NCBI GenBank assembly: GCA_003952965.2
Contig: CM025854.1
Span: 23,282,721-23,346,720, forward strand
Length of the DNA stretch: 64,000 nucleotides
Direction: 5' to 3'
Source: Morella rubra
Taxonomy: Eukaryota; Streptophyta; Magnoliopsida; Fagales; Myricaceae
Shown: positions 57,407 to 64,000 of the stretch, one piece after another
Layout: each line of letters opens with the position of its first letter
How positions within the stretch are numbered: the stretch's first letter is position 1
Translations under genes and position numbers: made by a program
The notes under the pieces: generated by a model
What the model saw: only the letters and a program-made list of their open reading frames with translations
Database searches by the model: none
Told to the model about the DNA's origin: nothing

Positions 57407-58277
57407 CAGCGGTGGAGGGAGGGGAGTCCAACCGGGACGGACCAATGCAAGACGTTGAAATTTTTTTTAACTAATATGTGTCATGCAAAACGTAACTTGT
57501 AATTTATCAAGGTAATAGTTAATATGCTATTAATATATAGTTTTGAAATTATATTGAAATTGTGAATATTAGACTAGGTTGTAAAATTGTGATTAGACCT
57601 TAGGTTGTGACTTGCAAAATTATATTGATGAATTTTGTTTTGTTTTGTTTAGATAATAAATAAGTTTTTGATAAAAAAAATCAGCGGGATTAGTCTAATA
57701 CTCCTAATGTGACTGCTACTTCTGAGACAACTACTAGTTTGAAAAGACCTCGTATTTTATTTAGTTTGGATGATATTGTTGTTGACCCAGGGTTACGTAA
57801 ACCATTGAAGAATATGATGTTGGGATTAGGATTAAGTTCGTAGGGAGTATTTGATAAAAGGTCCTTGTCAACCACTTGGGCATGATTTTCCCAAAAGCAA
57901 TATGGAAACGAATGAGGGCTTTTTTGGAGTCATGGTTCAAAGAATATGAGTGGTTGGATGCGGCGTATTGCTTGTGGTGTTATCTATTTAGAAAAAGTAG
58001 ATGATCAAGATCTGGGAGAGATGTGTTTACATCTACAGGATTTAGCAATTGGAAAATGGGAGTAGAGGTATTTGGGAGTCATGTTGGTGCATTTAATAGT
58101 CTTAGCAAATAGTACGTATGCATATTTCAATATAATATATTTTTAATGTTTTTAGTCCTTAATTTTTAATATTTTAACTTTAAGACAATTTTTTTGCATT
58201 ACGTAGTAAAAAAAAAATTCCTGTCATTTTTCCTTAGGATTTGTCTCTATTCAAATTGATTCCTAGCTCCGCCACTG
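57407..58277 (+). mobile_element. Internally deleted hAT element carrying a transposase N-terminal relic
   Basis: The left end is CAGCGGTGGAGGGAGG (57407) and the right end, read inward, is CAGTGGCGGAGCTAGG (58277), a matching hAT terminal pair. The flanking 8-mers TTTGAACC and TCTAAACC agree at six of eight positions, a decayed 8-bp target duplication. Between about 57694 and 58110 a broken plus-strand frame encodes the N-terminal region of a TTF/ZMYM zinc-finger hAT transposase: KRPRILF, DPGLRKPL, then KGPCQP, DFPKSN, then WLDAAYCLWCYLF and STGFSNWK. At least one in-frame stop and two frameshifts separate these blocks. The catalytic and dimerisation parts are deleted, leaving 871 bp. Confidence 0.82.
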
Positions 58278-60165
58278 TCTAAACCGTTGATACAAAAATA
58301 TACTAAGCCATAGGCAAAATCATAGGAATATTAATAAACCCAAATTTAAAATAAGATTGTGTAATCCAGCTGCAATCATGGGACTTTCCCACAAAGTCTT
58401 TTTGCTTGAGGTGTAAAGACACACGGATTATACTTACCAATAAAAAAGTAAAACGAAGAAATTATTAAAATGTATCCATTCGATAATTTAAGTCTCTTTT
58501 ACGAAGATTCCAAACTCTTATGCGAAGGATCCTCTTTGGGGAGTAAGTCTAGGTGAAAGCGCTGTGGTCGATCAATAATTACCTAACTGTTGCTTAAGCC
58601 AATATTTACTATGAGTCAAAACAATTCTTTCTTAGCCGCAGGAGCGACCATTGTACCTAGCTCCTTCATGCCTGGACGTCGGAGCAGAGATCTTCATCAA
58701 TTACCTTCGAGTAATCAACTACAATGCACCCTCTCTTGCTGTGAGATTTGTTCGTACCCAACAGATTCGCGGCAGTCTATTAAGCCAATTTTTTTTTCCG
58801 GGGACAATTGCTGTAGAAATGATGAAAACTGAACCAGCTTAGGTTAGTTTTTCTTTTCATTTTGGCACTATGATATTTGATTTGGGATATTTGTGAGGGT
58901 CCTTTCGAGTTTTATTTTTGTCTTATCTAAAAATAAAAAGTTCTTATACAAGTAGCTTCAACGTAAAATTCTTACTGTTAAATACGATCAAGTGGTGCAA
59001 GATCGTAATTAATTAAATGAGTCAAGCAAAGCGATCTGTCAAATGAAGTTTATATAAACTAGCTGGAGGTCATTTTACTTATATCCAAACATATTTCATT
59101 TGTTTGAGGAATCGGACTTAAACAAGGTCATTAAAATTAATTTCTTAAAGAACGCCCATAAAACCATATCCAAGAACCACCCAGTCTTTTAAACTCTCTC
59201 TTCTGATTCATTAAAATTAGTTGACAAGAATCAAGCTTCAAGAAATTGTAAATGCTCTCATCATTACACACACGTATAAGTCTAGAAATTTCAATTGAGT
59301 TTATGTCAGAATTAGGTTCAAGCAGTAATTTGATTTTTGAATCTAAATAGAACCAGTAAGTTTAAAAGATATAATTAAAGATATCAACCACAAAGGCTAA
59401 TATAATTCGTAATGACCAGTCAAAGAGAGACATTTTTTTGTTACTTCACCAATTCTATCAGAAGTAAATATAATGATACACTAACCATTAAGAATACAAA
59501 TAGAAGAACAAAATATCAATATAATATAAGAAAACTTTATTTTCAGGTTCTGCAGGCTTCACACAATCGATTGGATCATATCAATTAACGATTGATATCT
59601 ACTCCATCTCCAACTTCACTGACTTTCGCTTGCCATAATATTGCTTGCAGACAATTAGCAGCTCCAACAAAAATGTTACAGCCGTAACAAACCATGAAAC
59701 GAAAGTTGTGAATATGCAAAATAGTATATCAACAAGATGCAAACAATTAAGAGATCATGTGTTAAAAGCAATGAAGCAATTAATGAAATAAAGATCCTGC
59801 ATAATGCATGCCTGCCAAGTTAACAACATCAACCATACAACCAAAAAAAATTATTTTCTAAGCCAACTTTAGAACCAATTAGAATCATGATGCCTTGTCT
59901 TGTCCCAGTAACGAGGCGTACAGTTAAGAACGGAGAAACACTGCTGCACTTGCACGTCAGTATTAAATCGATTAGATCTGATGGAACAACTCGTACAAAT
60001 CCAACAAATCTAGGAGCCAGCTTAGCTAGCATCCGCCGCCATTGAGACTCCAAAAATCGCAGACCCTCTGGTGCCTTTCATTCATGTTAAGGTATCAAAA
60101 TTAAAAGGAGGCCCTCCGAAGCCACAAATAATAAAAGCCTGCCCCTTAATACCCAACCAGTCATA
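58278..60165. other. Intergenic region between the hAT remnant and the trihelix-kinase gene
   Basis: The right end is the 3' flank of the minus-strand gene. Overlapping short frames at 58590-58842 (80 and 63 codons) show no domain. The rest is AT-rich. I see no supported gene or repeat. Confidence 0.5.
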
Positions 60166-63100
60166 TCAGTACCCCCCAGCTGACAGAGATGACTGCAGCT
60201 GAAGCAGGTGGTGGTAACAGTCCGCTGCAGTTGGCCTTTGCTCTGGGTTCTGGTCCAAGCACCGGTTTTGAAGCTCTCGCAGCATCTTCGGGACCCCAGG
60301 CAAGCCACATGTTTTTATCAAATAGCCCACACCCCACACGTCCACTTTCACCCCATGCAGGCCCCTCCCCATCTCTGGCGCGTGCCTAAGACGCGCCGCT
60401 TCTCCGACCACCCCATGTGGATATATTTGTGGTGCACCTACTGCCTCGTCGAACCCGCACACGAACCATTCATTTTCCCTGTCCCTTCGTCGCAGAACCT
60501 TATCCCAACCCAAGTCTCTGTGCATGAAAGATAGGTCGTGTAGTGCCACCAAAGCCTTGGTCACGAACTTGAGAGCCTCGACGAGTTGATCACAATTTAC
60601 AGGCTTAAATTTGCACCCTCTTGGCTTAAAAACCAATCCCAAATCGCTCTCCGATGATCGGAAAATGATTTCCGCATGTGGAATTCGGTGATCAAGAAAA
60701 TCATAAATTTCCTTCACTGCAGCCCATTTTCTTTTGCTCGAGAAAATTCTGGTCATGGTGTTTGGTGTCATTTCGATGATGATCCCGTTGCCCAAGTCAA
60801 CCCTTTCAAAATCACTATAAGCCGATAACTTGTAGGTGCCACCGGTCTTCATGTTGTTGAAGCACCGGTCAGCTAGCAATGGCAACAAGCCAGCAATTCT
60901 GTAACATAAGACTAGGGCTTTGAGTCTCTCCATCGGTGAAGAAAGGTCTAGAGAGTATAAATCTGTTCGGATAATACGGTCCTGTCCGCGGCTTAATGCA
61001 CAAAAAGTTACCGAATAGCCAACAGCATAGTAGCCCAATATGTACGGCAGATCCGTGTAAGTCCATAAAAGCTTCTCCGCAATTGAAGATGAGGGGTTCA
61101 GGGCTCCATCCTTCAATTGATCGGCTTCCTCTCCTCTCCATAGGCAGAAGTTCCTCACGAAACCGGTCAAGTTTGGCCATTGATCCTGTAACATTTCCTC
61201 CGATGCCGAAGAGGGTTTTCTTATAATAACCATGTCAACCGAACAAAATTTAGACACGATCCTGTTAATGCAATCATCCCAAAGGCCAATAAAAGTGTCT
61301 CTACTTGTAGCACTGGCAACACTGATAGTAGGGTTAGTTCGGATTATTGGGCTCAGAATATCATATGTGAAGGCTCTACAGTCCAACAATTCGTAGGAGG
61401 TTGTAAAGAAAAGCTCTTTCCCTTGAGGTAAGTCGCGGTAAACATCTCTTCGTAGTGGAAAACGTAATTCTTCAGGTGGTGGATCTTGCAGGTGCCATGC
61501 GAGCTCAAACAGGTTTGGTAGTGTCGGCGGTGGAACTCGCAGGCACCCCACGTAGTACTCAGATGGGTCTTGAAATTCCATTGAATTAGGAACAGCTGCA
61601 CCAACATAGATCATAGTACATGCATAGTTGATCATAAATTGAGCCCACCCACATAATGAAATCCAGCGTAATTATAAAACAGCCCGAGAATTTTCTCAAC
61701 GACATACCGAGGTATATTAGCATTTAGAACTACAAGTTCGGAAGTTGAAGACCTGAGGGAACTAGATTCGACTTACATCTTATAGATGGTTCAGTGGGAG
61801 GAAGCTGGACTCTCTCAGTAAAGCCTGGCATGAGTGAGAGACTAGTTAGAAGGTTTATTCCTAGATTGTGTCGAAGAAGTAAAACACGACTAACAGATCT
61901 TATTTGTACCAGAAGAAGCTGTGGCAGTGGAAGACTTTCTTCTGCCGAAGACTTTGACTTGTTGTCCGGAAACGAATCTATCCACGGAAAAGCCTCTTAG
62001 AGGGCCATCTTCGAAGGCTTCCATGGTGCAAGGGACCATGGTATCGTCAAAGAAACTGACCTCATCTGCCTTCAAAAAGCTTGAGCCTTGTAGCCTCACC
62101 CTCCCTCTATGGTGCTCACCTTCTTCGGCCCATAAGTTCACTGATTCTTCCCATATCATTCGTATTTTTCCAATTCGACGGAGTTCTTTTGAAGATGAAG
62201 CACTAACGATGTCTAAAGGAGATTCGAACCCTAGTAAGGTCCCTCTAGTACCGTGGCATAGAGGTTCACTTCCACTGGTCATACCCAGTTGTTTTGCTCG
62301 AGCTGCATAAGAAACAAATCGGGTTTGTTGGAAGCGAGACGAGAGTATGGCATAAAATTTTGTTTCCTGAAATTCCAAATCCTAAATGCATAATCTAGGA
62401 AAGCAAGGAGGAACAAAACCTAAGTTTCTATTGACAAATGCATAAACCCAGACACAGACTGAAAACGGAACTTCATTCTTGATCTTTCTATCTTAGAAGC
62501 AGACCTGAGAGGGGGAGATCATCTTCTTTAAATGGAGGAGGTGGAGGCAATGCTCTTGTGCCTGCAAGAGCTGTCCGACTATCATCGGCGGCGATAATTA
62601 CGGAACTTCCTCGACTCTGAGACGTTCTCATTCTAGTACCCATGAACTGCGAGAGCTCTTCAAAAACCTCTTCATCAAACGAAGCCGGCAATCTGTGGAG
62701 CTTCCTCTCATAAGGAGAAAGCCGAAAGTAACTTTTTCCAACTTGCTCTCTCTCACCCCCTCTCTCCCACTCGTACACCTTCCGGAATTCTCCCAACATA
62801 TTGTCCCACTTAGTCCCAGCTGTTTTAGCGTCCCTACTTACCCCATGTCTTTGAAGAAACTCAGCAACTTCTCTATCTTTATCAGCTCTAGTTTTACCCC
62901 GAGTTTGACCACTTTCCAATTGCTCTGCCCTTGAAGATGACCCTGACCCATCAGCCCCGCCTTGGTATTGAATTCTCCAAGCTCTAGCTAACCACAGCAT
63001 CTCATTTGGTTTCCAGACTGGGCTTACATATTTCCCTTTTCTGATTTGATGGTGGACTTGCTCTCCCTCTGACTTGTTTGTGTCCTGGCCAGAGGCAACA

Positions 63101-63582
63101 GACAGAGAAGGTAAAGGAGAGTGAGATGGAGATGATGCTGTGCCTGAGGAGGAAGTGGCTGTGGTGTGGGGTTGTTGGGTCCTTGGGTTCGTGGTGGGCG
63201 ATGGACTTGATTCGGTGCTTAATATAGCCAACTGGGTCTGTTTTGGCTGAGATGTTGAGGACGGCAAAAGCTTCCATTGGCCTGTATATCTAGGTCTCTT
63301 CGGATTCACAGCCTCAAATTGTTGCTCAAATGGTACTGACGAAGTTGCGCCACTAGGAACAAATACAGGGGGAGAGATGAACGCAGAAGATCCTGTGGCA
63401 ACGACCTGCGGAGACTGTTGGTGATGGTGCGGTCTGGTTTCCGTTGATTCTTCAAGTGGGTCTTTGGGCGAGGATGAAATTTGCTGTTGTATTTGCTGGG
63501 GCTGCGGTGGTGGTTGTTGCTGCTGTTGTTGTATTTGTGATTGCTTCTTGATTGTATCTCCCTTATCACCCATCTTTGACAA
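60166..63582 (-). CDS. Trihelix domain fused to a divergent protein-kinase domain, three exons
   Basis: Three frames join by good splice sites with matching phase: 62505-63582, 61910-62302 and 60166-61595, giving 966 aa. Residues 14-34 are Gln/Pro-rich. A trihelix (GT/SANT-like) DNA-binding domain lies at ~188-310 (PNEMLWLARAWRIQYQ, AGTKWDNMLGEFRKVYEWE). A conserved middle part (~380-475) includes WEESVNLWAEEGE and FSVDRFVSGQQVKVFGRR. The C-terminal half is kinase-like: HRDLGWDKV at ~849-857 keeps the catalytic Asp but has Lys where the metal-binding Asn is expected; DFG is replaced by FDEA (~872); APE (~896), VDVWG and the final Arg (EQRPTA) are kept. It may be a pseudokinase or a divergent kinase. 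I recall a similar long Arabidopsis protein annotated as a kinase-superfamily protein (AT5G51800), which I cannot check here. Met4 (63573) is an alternative start. Likely nuclear, by the DNA-binding domain. Confidence 0.85.
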
Positions 63583-64000
63583 AATGGGCCCAGAAAAGAC
63601 GTCGCTAGAGAGAAACCTTAGAAAAGAACCAGATGGAATTAGTTCCGTTCTTGGTTTAGTTTACACAATGTTTTGAATGCTTTTGGCCGTGGATTGCTGC
63701 AGTATCTCCTAAAGGGGAGTCACAAATGAAAAGCATAGGGATCATGGCCAGGGAAAAGCAGCGGCAAAACAAAGAAAAAGAAACAGCTGAAAAAGTCGTG
63801 GTTGTGGAACTGCCATGAATAAGACCCTTCAGTTTATTAACCAGTTAATTAATTGAACCAACACAGAAAATCTCGATGTGTAACCATTTTGACGAGAGAG
63901 AGAGAGAGAGATACATTGGATGATTAGGAAGGGTCATGATTGTACTGAGACTGGGAAACGCGGCTCTGAGAACTAACGTCGTTTCCGTTTTTTTCTGAGC
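63583..64000. other. Promoter and 5' flank of the trihelix-kinase gene
   Basis: Non-coding. A GA dinucleotide tract lies near 63895-63910. No obvious TATA box is at a convincing distance. No other gene is seen before the window edge. Confidence 0.5.

Overview
This is nuclear DNA from a flowering plant, most likely a woody core eudicot. The genes are split by many GT-AG introns and embedded in AT-rich sequence with degraded transposons. The families are plant-specific: a plastid-targeted phosphoglucomutase, a gibberellin 20-oxidase, an AGL6/SEP-lineage MADS-box gene and CXE carboxylesterases. The species cannot be named from sequence alone. Exons were assembled by hand from splice sites and reading phase. 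Where the phase closes over every junction I trust the model strongly.

Layout. (1) 829-2501, minus: 5' part of a small coiled-coil protein gene running off the left edge. (2) 3984-8358, minus: complete seven-exon fructokinase. (3) 12754-19109, minus: MIKC MADS-box gene of the AGL6/SEP lineage with a long first intron; the exon between the MADS domain and the K box was not found. (4) 20-25 kb: repeat-rich, with a miniature LTR retrotransposon (TRIM) and two related foldback elements. (5) 25752-33195, plus: complete 22-exon plastidic phosphoglucomutase, 636 aa, with one GC-AG intron. (6) 33.2-41.1 kb: intergenic, repeats and an LTR-like piece. (7) 41160-43275: a CACTA transposon with a perfect AGA target duplication. 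(8) 43949-45325, plus: three-exon gibberellin 20-oxidase, 674 bp from the CACTA end. (9) 45.3-51.9 kb: intergenic. (10) 51943-52953 and 53387-54544, minus: tandem pair of intronless carboxylesterases. (11) 55.5-58.3 kb: debris of two hAT elements. (12) 60166-63582, minus: one three-exon gene whose spliced product joins a trihelix DNA-binding domain to a divergent protein-kinase C-lobe, 966 aa.

Function. Fructokinase and plastidic phosphoglucomutase both act in the sucrose-to-starch route, the first in the cytosol (by family) and the second in plastids. GA20-oxidase controls gibberellin supply. The MADS gene belongs to a floral regulator lineage. Nothing suggests a functional cluster beyond the tandem esterases.

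The most interesting items are the trihelix-kinase fusion, the CACTA insertion upstream of the GA20-oxidase, a TRIM element plus its solo LTR inside the MADS gene (flanked by ATAAT on both sides), and the unfound MADS exon.
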